A stretch of 64,000 bases of DNA, taken from NCBI RefSeq assembly GCF_014199435.1, contig NZ_JACIJP010000001.1:248001-312000 (forward strand), given 5' to 3'. The notes under the pieces were generated by a model. The model searched no databases, was not told the origin of the DNA, and was given only the letters and a program-made list of their open reading frames with translations. The stretch is from Sphingobium subterraneum. Lineage in GTDB: Bacteria; Pseudomonadota; Alphaproteobacteria; Sphingomonadales; Sphingomonadaceae. Of the stretch, positions 1-7,345 are shown in pieces; position 1 is the first letter of the stretch, and each line of letters begins with the position of its first letter. The position numbers and the translations under genes are program-made.

Positions 1-376
1 GCCACGGGTCGTGCCCCTGCGCGGCAAGAAACCGGGCCAGTGACTTGCGCGACGAGAGGTCGAGAATGGATGGCGGGTTGACGAGCGACGGAACGAGCAC
101 GATCGGTGTGCGCTCCTTTCTCGACCCGTCTGTTCCAAGGTGATGAATTTTTGCGCGTTTTTGCGCAGCATGGATGGGACGGTCCGTCGTATCGCGGTGC
201 CGCAACGCTTCCTGATATTTGCGCAGTCCGATCAAGGCGGATTGTCTCGTTTCGGGATGGTTTTGCGTTTCCTCCCAAAGCATCGCGAGAAATAGCGGGA
301 GGGGTCGCGGGCCATGTTGCGGCGCGACATTATTTAATGCTATTGCAGGATCATGGCGTTCAGGAGTTTCAGACAT
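1..376 (-). CDS. phaC: PhaC-like polyhydroxyalkanoate synthase / alpha-beta hydrolase, N-terminal part (cut by window edge)
   Basis: A minus-strand frame is open from an ATG at 376 to the window edge, about 125 residues. It contains HGPRPLPLFL near the start, then a stretch beginning ALIGLRKYQEALRH, and finally PIVLVPSLVNPPSILDLS, the entry into the alpha/beta-hydrolase core of PHA synthases. The family joins (R)-3-hydroxyacyl-CoA units into polyester at the granule surface. The nucleophile-bearing part lies outside the window, so catalytic residues cannot be checked. The regulator phaR starts on the opposite strand and the two start codons overlap, which supports a PHA role. No Shine-Dalgarno sequence precedes the ATG, and no other start codon lies between it and the HGPRPLP segment. 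A generic alpha/beta hydrolase is the alternative. Confidence 0.8.
   Translation of the reverse strand, partial: MSETPERHDPAIALNNVAPQHGPRPLPLFLAMLWEETQNHPETRQSALIGLRKYQEALRHRDTTDRPIHAAQKRAKIHHLGTDGSRKERTPIVLVPSLVNPPSILDLSSRKSLARFLAAQGHDPW
362..366 (+). promoter_or_regulatory. Shine-Dalgarno of phaR (AGGAG)
   Basis: AGGAG lies 8 nt before the ATG at 375 and fixes that start rather than the longer open frame upstream. The same bases are antisense to early codons of phaC. Confidence 0.75.
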
Positions 377-938
377 GGCACAAAATAAGGTCGCAGGAGA
401 TTCGACTCCCGTCACTATTAAAAAATACGCGAACCGTCGCCTTTATAATACCGAGACGTCGAGCTACATCACTCTCGAACTTCTTTCGCAGATGACACGC
501 GAGGGACGCGAATTTGTCGTCGTAGACGCGAAAACGAACGAGGACATCACCCACAACGTCCTGACGCAGATCATCATGGAAGAAGAGCAGCGCGGCAAGA
601 ACATGCTGCCGGTCAATTTTCTGCGCCAGTTGATTTCTATGTATGGCGACTCGATGCAGTCGATGGTTCCGCAATATCTCGAAGCGTCCATGGAAGCGTT
701 CCGCAAGAACCAGCTCCAGTTTCAGGAAGCGATGAAGGGTGCATTCGCCACCGGCCCGCTCGCCGAGATCACCAAGCGGAATATGGAAATGTTCGAAGCT
801 GCGACCAGCGCCTTCAAGGGTGTTGTCCCAGCGATGCCCGTCGCGCCCAAGACCAGCGCGGAAGACAAGGACGACGAGATCGCTCAGCTTAAGTCGCAAC
901 TCGAAGCGCTGAACGCCAAGATCGACAAGCTGGGCTGA
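375..938 (+). CDS. phaR: Polyhydroxyalkanoate synthesis regulator PhaR
   Basis: 187 residues. The N-terminal DNA-binding PHB accumulation domain (about residues 11-70) carries the family signature TPVTIKKYANRRLYNT. The accumulation-regulatory repeat follows (about 75-115, around NFLRQLISMYGDSMQ). The end is a coiled-coil-like heptad tail (about 168-187). PhaR proteins repress phasin genes and their own gene and bind PHA or its monomers, linking granule synthesis to phasin supply. The start at 375 is set by AGGAG and by the usual N-terminal length. It is divergent from phaC with overlapping initiation codons, so each gene's leader must run through the other. The frame stays open further upstream, but no start there has a ribosome site. 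Confidence 0.93.
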   Translation: MAQNKVAGDSTPVTIKKYANRRLYNTETSSYITLELLSQMTREGREFVVVDAKTNEDITHNVLTQIIMEEEQRGKNMLPVNFLRQLISMYGDSMQSMVPQYLEASMEAFRKNQLQFQEAMKGAFATGPLAEITKRNMEMFEAATSAFKGVVPAMPVAPKTSAEDKDDEIAQLKSQLEALNAKIDKLG

Positions 939-1109
939 ACGCAACCCGCTTCCAGTCCTTCTCCATTATCACCGTCCAAGCGGGGGGCGGGAGTTCAAAA
1001 CGCTGCCTCGAACCCTGAATAGCGACCTCTATGGGGATCGCTGTTTGCCGGGAAGGGGCGCGCGAAATCCGGCCCCTCGACTTGGCGCGTCCGGTTGCTT
1101 ATGGGCGTC

Positions 1110-2669
1110 ATGTCCGCAACTCCCGACAACAGGTCTTTCGTCTTGAAACACGCTCTTTCCGTTACTCGTGAACAGGATTTCGCCGCCTGGTATCAGGCGG
1201 TCGTCAGCGAAGCCGACATGGCGGAAGAATCCGGTGTGCGTGGGTGCATGGTCATCCGCCCGTGGGGCTATGGCATATGGGAACAGATGCAGCGGCAGCT
1301 CGACGCGGAAATCAAGCGGACCGGGCACGAGAACTGCTATTTCCCACTGTTCATCCCGCTGTCCTACTTCGAGAAGGAAGCCGAGCATGTCGATGGCTTT
1401 GCCAAGGAAATGGCTGTCGTCACCCACCACCGGTTGATCCAGAAGGATGGGCGGCTGGTTCCGGATCCGGATGCGAAGCTGGAGGAGCCGCTGGTTGTAC
1501 GGCCGACATCGGAGACGGTGATCGGCGCGGCCTTTTCGCGCTGGGTGCAGAGCTGGCGCGACCTGCCGGTACTCATCAACCAGTGGGCCAATGTCGTGCG
1601 CTGGGAAATGCGCACCCGCATGTTCCTGCGCACCACCGAATTCCTCTGGCAGGAGGGGCATACTGCCCATGCTACCGAAGCCGAAGCACGCGAGGAAACC
1701 CTCCGAATGCTGGAAGTCTATCGCCGCTTTGCCGAGGACATCGTTGCCATGCCGGTAGTGGCGGGCGAGAAACCGGAGAATGAGCGTTTCCCCGGTGCGG
1801 TGTCGACCTACAGCATCGAAGCGATGATGCAGGATGGCAAGGCGCTGCAGGCCGGGACATCCCATTTCCTTGGCACTACCTTCTCCGCCGCTCAGAACAT
1901 CCGGTTCCAGAACAGCGAAGGCGCGCAGGAACTGGCGCAGACGACAAGCTGGGGTGTGTCGACCCGCATGATTGGCGGCCTTATCATGACGCATGGCGAT
2001 GATGACGGCCTGTGCGTGCCGCCGCGCCTCGCGCCATGGCAGGTCGTGATCGTGCCGATGCTGCGCGACACGGCGGAAGACGACGCGCTGCTTGCCTATT
2101 GCGCGGAGATCGCGCGGGAGATCGAGGCGCAGGACGCATTCCGCGAGCCGGTGCGTGTGCTGCTCGACCGCAAGGCAGCCAAGGCAACCAACAAGCGCTG
2201 GGGCTGGGTCAAAAAAGGCGCTCCCGTGATCGTAGAGGTCGGCGGACGCGATATGGCGGGCGGCAATGTTTCGGTCATCCGGCGGGACCGGCTCTACAAT
2301 GAGGCAGGCAAGCTGGATAGCGCAGTGATGGCGCGCGGGGACTTTGTCGCCGGTCTGTCTGCGCAACTGGCCGATATCCAGTCGAGCCTGTACCGCACGG
2401 CGCGGGAGCGGCTGGACGCCAACATTGTGCGCGACATCCTCGACGCCGATGCGCTCTCGGCCTTCTTTGAAGCAAGCCCGCGTCCGGGCTGGGCTGAGGT
2501 GAATTGGAGCAAGCCGACCGGAGCAGAATTGGACGCGGTGGTCGAATGGCTGAAAGCACGCAAATTGACTTTGCGGAACGTGCCGGTCGATGCGCTTCCG
2601 GCGAGCGGCACATGCATCTTCACCGGAAATGTAGCCGTTGAACGGGTGCTCGTGGGTCGCAGCTACTGA
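1110..2669 (+). CDS. proS: Prolyl-tRNA synthetase, type 3 (archaeal/eukaryotic-like)
   Basis: About 519 residues. Charges tRNA-Pro in the cytoplasm. The class II core is visible: GYGIWEQMQ near residue 54, TGHENCYFPLFIP, RPTSETVIGAA (about 131), REGHTAH-type motif QEGHTAH (about 182). The anticodon-binding domain begins around WQVVIVP. There is no editing insertion of the kind in E. coli ProRS, and the order of motifs matches the archaeal/eukaryotic-like ProS-type 3. Starts at 1095 (TTG), 1101 (ATG) and 1110 (ATG) are all in frame and none has a clear Shine-Dalgarno; 1110 gives the N-terminus MSATPDNRS. It stands alone between phaR and a chemoreceptor-like gene. Confidence 0.93.
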   Translation: MSATPDNRSFVLKHALSVTREQDFAAWYQAVVSEADMAEESGVRGCMVIRPWGYGIWEQMQRQLDAEIKRTGHENCYFPLFIPLSYFEKEAEHVDGFAKEMAVVTHHRLIQKDGRLVPDPDAKLEEPLVVRPTSETVIGAAFSRWVQSWRDLPVLINQWANVVRWEMRTRMFLRTTEFLWQEGHTAHATEAEAREETLRMLEVYRRFAEDIVAMPVVAGEKPENERFPGAVSTYSIEAMMQDGKALQAGTSHFLGTTFSAAQNIRFQNSEGAQELAQTTSWGVSTRMIGGLIMTHGDDDGLCVPPRLAPWQVVIVPMLRDTAEDDALLAYCAEIAREIEAQDAFREPVRVLLDRKAAKATNKRWGWVKKGAPVIVEVGGRDMAGGNVSVIRRDRLYNEAGKLDSAVMARGDFVAGLSAQLADIQSSLYRTARERLDANIVRDILDADALSAFFEASPRPGWAEVNWSKPTGAELDAVVEWLKARKLTLRNVPVDALPASGTCIFTGNVAVERVLVGRSY

Positions 2670-2690
2670 TACTTGTCACCGCAACGCGAC

Positions 2691-2708
2691 AATGCAAACC
2701 ATTGCATT
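2691..2708. other. Hairpin downstream of proS
   Basis: AATGCAA (2691-2697) and TTGCATT (2702-2708) are perfect 7-base arms around an ACCA loop, 22 nt after the proS stop. There is no T tract, so it is only a possible 3'-end structure of the proS mRNA. Confidence 0.35.
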
Positions 2709-2776
2709 GCGATTTCAGGGACTTGAAGATCGTTTTTGTCTGCATGGTTATTGGATTTTAACCAATGACACGATAG

Positions 2777-2811
2777 CCTGATGTCATCCGCCAAAGAGCG
2801 GGAACATCAGG
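2777..2811. promoter_or_regulatory. Structured leader hairpin ahead of the MCP/Cache gene
   Basis: CCTGATGT (2777-2784) pairs with ACATCAGG (2804-2811), and inside it CCGC (2788-2791) pairs with GCGG (2798-2801). The two-level stem ends 33 nt before the start codon at 2845. It could be a leader element or a protein-binding palindrome; nothing else in the gap explains it. Confidence 0.4.
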
Positions 2812-2844
2812 ATGAGGATTCATCGCTGGGATGGATCTTAAATT

Positions 2845-3858
2845 ATGCAAGACGACGTTCTCAAACTCGCTTTCGAAGTCGCTAAGGTCACGCAGGAAAA
2901 GATCTCGGTCCTCGACCGGATCATGACGCGCACGCAAATGCTGTCGATGAACGCGCGGCTGGAAGCGGCGCGTGCGGGAACGGCAGGGCAGGGCTTTGCC
3001 GTGGTGGCGCGGGAAATGGGTGTCGTTGCGGGCGAAGTGAACCTGTTGTCCTCGCAGTTGCAAAGCGAGATCGCCAATAACACGGCGCAGATTGAGACCG
3101 CCGGACGGCAGATGATGATTGATTTTCGCGGGCAGCGGTTTGCCGACATGTCCCGCAATGTGGTCGAGATCATCGACCGCAACCTCTACGAACGGTCATG
3201 CGACGTGCGCTGGTGGGCGACCGACAGCGCGGTGGTAAACGCGGTCGCGGACCCGACCGACGATGCGCGCGCCTATGCAAGCGAACGGCTGGCCACCATC
3301 CTGCGATCCTACACCGTCTATCTTGACCTTTGGATCGCCGATCGAGAAGGGCGCATCGTGGCGCACGGGCGGGGTGACCGCTACGGCGGGGTGATCGGCC
3401 AGAATGTTTCAGCCAACGAGTGGTTTCGCAAGGGCATGCAAACCAGCAACGGCGATGATTTCGCAGTGTGCGATATCACCCGCACGACCGCGTTGCAAAA
3501 TGCACAGACGGCGATCTACTCGACCGCCATCCGCGAGGGTGGGCGGGTCAACGGGCGGCCGCTGGGTGTGCTTGGCATCTTCTTTGACTGGGAACCGCAG
3601 GCACGCGATATCGTGGAGGGCGTCGCCCTCACGGACGAGGAGCGGACGAAGACCCGGGTGATGCTCCTGAACGCCAAGCACCAGATCATCGCGTCATCGA
3701 TCGGCGAGTGCCAGCTCAATGAAACCTATCCGCTCAAGCCCACAGGCCCGATGGGTTTCTACCAAAATGGCAAGCGACTGGTGTCCTATGCCCTAACGCC
3801 GGGGTACGAGACCTATGCGGGGCTCGGCTGGTACGGCTGCATCGAGAGCGAAGTCTAG
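2845..3858 (+). CDS. Soluble methyl-accepting-chemotaxis-like protein with C-terminal Cache sensor
   Basis: 337 residues with no signal peptide or membrane segment. Residues about 25-75 hold the conserved MCP helix (MNARLEAARAG, then GQGFAVVAREM), followed by a long heptad helix to about residue 100. The usual hairpin-tip sequence before it is degenerate. Residues about 110-330 look like a Cache domain: a helical SCDVRWWATDSAVV entry, LWIADREGRIVAHG, NEWFRKGM, and a second half ending GWYGCIE. Canonical receptors have the sensor N-terminal and outside the membrane; here it is C-terminal and cytosolic. No che genes lie nearby. It probably senses a small cytosolic ligand and signals through a shortened MCP module; whether it reaches CheA is unknown. 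The leader carries a hairpin. Confidence 0.75.
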   Translation: MQDDVLKLAFEVAKVTQEKISVLDRIMTRTQMLSMNARLEAARAGTAGQGFAVVAREMGVVAGEVNLLSSQLQSEIANNTAQIETAGRQMMIDFRGQRFADMSRNVVEIIDRNLYERSCDVRWWATDSAVVNAVADPTDDARAYASERLATILRSYTVYLDLWIADREGRIVAHGRGDRYGGVIGQNVSANEWFRKGMQTSNGDDFAVCDITRTTALQNAQTAIYSTAIREGGRVNGRPLGVLGIFFDWEPQARDIVEGVALTDEERTKTRVMLLNAKHQIIASSIGECQLNETYPLKPTGPMGFYQNGKRLVSYALTPGYETYAGLGWYGCIESEV

Positions 3859-3927
3859 GCCACCTGTTTCCCCGGCAACAGTGGGTGAGGGGCTGGTCAG
3901 GGGGCACGCGCCTTCCTATACCGGGTC

Positions 3928-6264
3928 ATGCCCAATCCTCCCAAGTCTGGCGTCGGCAAGTCTGCCCGGCCAAAATCCTCCAAAATCCGTCCCGCAGGAA
4001 TGCCGTCACGGCAAGACGTGATGGAGTTCATCCAGTCCAGCAGTACCCCCGCCGGCAAGCGTGAGATCGCCAAGGCGTTCGGATTGCACGGGCAGGAAAA
4101 GATCCTGCTCAAGGCGCTGCTCAAGGATATGGCGGACGAGGGGCTGATCGACATTGGCCCGGGGCGTGCGTTCCATAAGCTCGGCGGCGTGCCCAAGGTC
4201 ACGGTGCTGCGCATCGTCGACATCGACGGAAGTCAGCCACTTGCCGTACCGGAGCGGTGGGAAGCCGAAGGCATGGCGCCGCCGCGCCTTCGGGTCATCG
4301 AACGGGGGCGCCGCAGCGGAGCGCTCGCCGTGGGCGACCGCATTCTCGCGCGTACTGAGGAAGCGGGCAACGGCATGATCGCGCACCCGATGAAGGTGCT
4401 CGCCAAAAGTGAGGAGCTTTTCCTCGGCGTCGTCGAGGTCGGCGAGGACCAGCGTCCCTATCTGCGCGCGGTGGACAAGAAGATCCGCGTCCGCCCGCAC
4501 ATTGCCGATCTTAATGGTGCGCAACACGGCGACCTTGTGCTGGCAGAGGTCAGCGGACGACCGCCGCGCCTCAGTGCGCGGGTCGATACGATCCTGGGTG
4601 ATCCGTTCGCGCCACGATCCTTCAGCATGATCGCAATCCACAAGTACAATATTCCCAACGTTTTTGCCGAGGGTGTGGAAGACGAAGCGCGGCGGGTGTC
4701 AGCGCTGCCCGTCGCGAACGACAAGCGGGAGGATCTGCGTCATCTGCCGATCGTCGCGATCGATCCGGTCGACGCGCGCGACTTCGACGACGCGGTGTGG
4801 GCCGCCGAGGACGAGGATGTGGGCAATCCCGGCGGGTTTCGCGCGATCGTCGCGATTGCCGATGTGTCCTATTATGTGCGGCCTGGCAGCCTGATCGACC
4901 GCGAGGCGCGCAAGCGTGGCAACAGCGTCTATTTCCCCGATCTTGTGGTGCCGATGCTGCCGCATGCGCTCTCGTCGGACAAATGCTCGCTACGCGCGGG
5001 TGAGGACCGGGCAGCGCTCGCGTGCCACCTCACCATCGATGAAAAGGGGAAGCTGAAGAGCTGGCGCTTTTCGCGCGCTGTCATCCGTGTTGCCGCGAAC
5101 ATTCCCTATGAGGATGCACAGGCCGCCATTGACGGCACAAAGCCGCATGACCTCACTGATGTCGCTCTGCGCCCTTTATGGGCCTGCTGGCACGTGCTGG
5201 CCAAGACGCGGGATGCGCGTGGGCCGTTGGAACTTGACCTGCCTGAACGGCGCGTGGTGCTGGACGAGGCGGGGCGGATCATGAGCGTTGCGGTGCGCGA
5301 GCGCCTGGACGCGCACCGGCTGATCGAGGAGTATATGATCGCGGCGAACGTCGCCGCGGCCAAGGCGCTGGAGGCCAAGGTCGCGCCGGTGATGTATCGC
5401 GTGCACGAACCGCCCTCGCGCGAGAAGCTCGTCGCGTTGAAGGAATATCTCGCAAGCATCGACGTGCCCTTTGCACTGGGCCAGGTTGTGACGCCGGGTA
5501 CGTTCAACCGGCTGATCCACAAGCTCGCCGAAACGGAACAGCGCCTGCCCGCAATGGAGCAGATATTGCGCAGCCAAACGCAGGCCTATTATAGCCCACA
5601 GAACGCCGGACATTTCGGGCTTGCGCTGGGGAGCTATGCGCATTTCACGTCGCCCATCCGGCGTTATGCGGATCTGCTGGTGCACCGCGCGCTCGTCGGC
5701 GCCTATGATCTGGAAATGCCCGCGCCACAGGACCGCTCGATCCCGGAGCATAGCTGGCTGAGCGGTGAAGACCGCTCGCATATGGCGCGGATAGGCGAGC
5801 TCATCAGCCAGCATGAGCGGCGCGCGATGGAAGCCGAGCGGGAGACGGTGGACCGTTACGTTGCCGCCTATCTTTCGGAGCATGTCGGTACGGTGATGGA
5901 TACGAAGATCACCGGTGTGCAGAGCTTCGGGTTTTTTGCCACGATCAAGGACCTGGGCGGGGACGGTCTGGTGCCGGTGTCCACGCTGGGGGCAGAGCGC
6001 TTCCGCTATGACGAAGCGTCCCGCACGCTGGAGGGGGAGAGCAGTGGCGATACCTACACGGTTGGCCAGCACATCGCGCTACGGCTGGTTGAGGCTGATC
6101 CGATCGGCGGGACACTGCGTTTCGAGCTGCCCGAAGGAGCCAGTCATTTGCCGATGCGGGGCGGGCGGGACAGAAAGCCCGGCGGCACTCGTCCTTTCAA
6201 GCGGCAGGGGCGGCCGAAGAATATCCGGCACAGCAACAATCCGCGTGGTAAGGTCAAGCGGTAG
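3928..6264 (+). CDS. rnr: Ribonuclease R
   Basis: 778 residues, normal for RNase R, a processive 3'-5' exoribonuclease that degrades structured RNA. An N-terminal winged-helix region (about residues 25-80, starting SRQDVMEFIQ) precedes cold-shock-type OB folds. The RNB catalytic domain shows the metal-binding Asp cluster DPVDARDFDDAVW at about residue 279, and a C-terminal S1 domain begins near 650 (VGTVMDTKITGVQSFGFF). The last 35 residues are very basic (Lys/Arg/Gly), as in other RNase R proteins. The ATG at 3928 follows a gap of 69 nt after the MCP gene. The stop lies 11 bp from the convergent yedI-type gene, leaving no room for a long terminator. Confidence 0.95.
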   Translation: MPNPPKSGVGKSARPKSSKIRPAGMPSRQDVMEFIQSSSTPAGKREIAKAFGLHGQEKILLKALLKDMADEGLIDIGPGRAFHKLGGVPKVTVLRIVDIDGSQPLAVPERWEAEGMAPPRLRVIERGRRSGALAVGDRILARTEEAGNGMIAHPMKVLAKSEELFLGVVEVGEDQRPYLRAVDKKIRVRPHIADLNGAQHGDLVLAEVSGRPPRLSARVDTILGDPFAPRSFSMIAIHKYNIPNVFAEGVEDEARRVSALPVANDKREDLRHLPIVAIDPVDARDFDDAVWAAEDEDVGNPGGFRAIVAIADVSYYVRPGSLIDREARKRGNSVYFPDLVVPMLPHALSSDKCSLRAGEDRAALACHLTIDEKGKLKSWRFSRAVIRVAANIPYEDAQAAIDGTKPHDLTDVALRPLWACWHVLAKTRDARGPLELDLPERRVVLDEAGRIMSVAVRERLDAHRLIEEYMIAANVAAAKALEAKVAPVMYRVHEPPSREKLVALKEYLASIDVPFALGQVVTPGTFNRLIHKLAETEQRLPAMEQILRSQTQAYYSPQNAGHFGLALGSYAHFTSPIRRYADLLVHRALVGAYDLEMPAPQDRSIPEHSWLSGEDRSHMARIGELISQHERRAMEAERETVDRYVAAYLSEHVGTVMDTKITGVQSFGFFATIKDLGGDGLVPVSTLGAERFRYDEASRTLEGESSGDTYTVGQHIALRLVEADPIGGTLRFELPEGASHLPMRGGRDRKPGGTRPFKRQGRPKNIRHSNNPRGKVKR

Positions 6265-6275
6265 GCGGGTCTGCC

Positions 6276-7214
6276 CTAGCGCCGCAGCCTGTTGAAGCCC
6301 ATCCATAGCAAGGCGATCATGCCACCCAGCACCAGTCCGGCAAGGGCCGAGCCGAACGCATGGACGAACCACTCGGCAACGGGCGCAAACGCACCGGTGC
6401 CTTCCGACAGGTGATGCGCCAGTTCCGCGATCTGGTGACCGGGAAATCCAATCCCCAGCGTTTCCAACCCGTGCACCACAATTCCGCCGCCGACCCAAAG
6501 CATCGCTGCGGTCCCCGCTACCGTCAGGGCCGTCAGCACATGGGGCATCGCCTGCACCAGTCCGCGCCCCACGGGCTGCAACGCGGCGGTCTCCCCCTTG
6601 CACAGATGCAGGCCGATATCGTCGAGCTTCACGATCAACGCCACGACCCCATAAACGCCCACGGTAATGAGCAGGCTGACCACGACCAGAATGACGGCCT
6701 GTTCCCAGAGCGGCAAGTGCGCGACGCTCGCCAGCGCGATCGCCATGATTTCGGCGGACAGGATGAGGTCCGTGCGCACCGCGCCCGATATGGTGGACTG
6801 TTCGATATGGGTGGGATCGTCGCTGACCGGAGCATCATCGTCATGTCCGTCGCCATGCGGCAGCCATTTCTCGATCAGCTTTTCCGCCCCCTCAAAGCAA
6901 AGATACGACCCGCCAAGCATCAGCAGTGGGGTGAGAGCCCAGGGCGCAAAGGCGCTGAGCAGCAATGCGGCGGGGAGCAAGATAAGCAGCTTGTTTCGGA
7001 GGGAGCCAATGGCGATCCGCGCGATGATCGGTAACTCGCGTTCAGGGCTGAGGCCGGTCACGTAGCGTGGCGTCACGGCGGCATCGTCAATAACCACGCC
7101 CGCCGCTTTTGCGCTCGCCTTGCCCGCGGCGGCGCCCACATCGTCGAGGGAAGCTGCAGCGAGCTTTGCAAGCGCGGCGATATCATCGAGGAGGGCGATC
7201 AGGCCTACGGACAT
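6276..7214 (-). CDS. DUF808 / YedI-family inner-membrane protein
   Basis: 312 residues, close to E. coli YedI (about 305). The family opening is present (SVGLIALLDDIAALAKLAAA, then a long Ala-rich helix and VIDDAAVTPRYV). Several hydrophobic membrane spans follow (around LLILLPAALLLSAFAPWALT, AVILVVVSLLITVGVYG and the C-terminal ALAGLVLGGMIALLWMGF). Conserved HLPLWEQ and HLSEGTG segments are kept. The function of the family is not established. The start was taken at 7214 because the family begins with MSVGL; the open frame extends further upstream, but no ribosome site is obvious. It is convergent with rnr and divergent from the peptidase gene. Confidence 0.85.
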   Translation of the reverse strand: MSVGLIALLDDIAALAKLAAASLDDVGAAAGKASAKAAGVVIDDAAVTPRYVTGLSPERELPIIARIAIGSLRNKLLILLPAALLLSAFAPWALTPLLMLGGSYLCFEGAEKLIEKWLPHGDGHDDDAPVSDDPTHIEQSTISGAVRTDLILSAEIMAIALASVAHLPLWEQAVILVVVSLLITVGVYGVVALIVKLDDIGLHLCKGETAALQPVGRGLVQAMPHVLTALTVAGTAAMLWVGGGIVVHGLETLGIGFPGHQIAELAHHLSEGTGAFAPVAEWFVHAFGSALAGLVLGGMIALLWMGFNRLRR

Positions 7215-7345
7215 AGGGGATTTTCCAGATACAGGGGGAACGGGATTGCTTTGGCGGCAGAGAACGAACGGGTCAATGTCTTGCATCGCGTCCGCGTTCC
7301 GCCGCATAGGGCTTTTCTGCCGTGCAACCGATGATAGAAGAAGGG

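Noticed and set aside
1029-2366. Minus-strand open frame of 445 codons
   Set aside because: Antisense to the well-supported proS; His/Arg-rich shadow frame.
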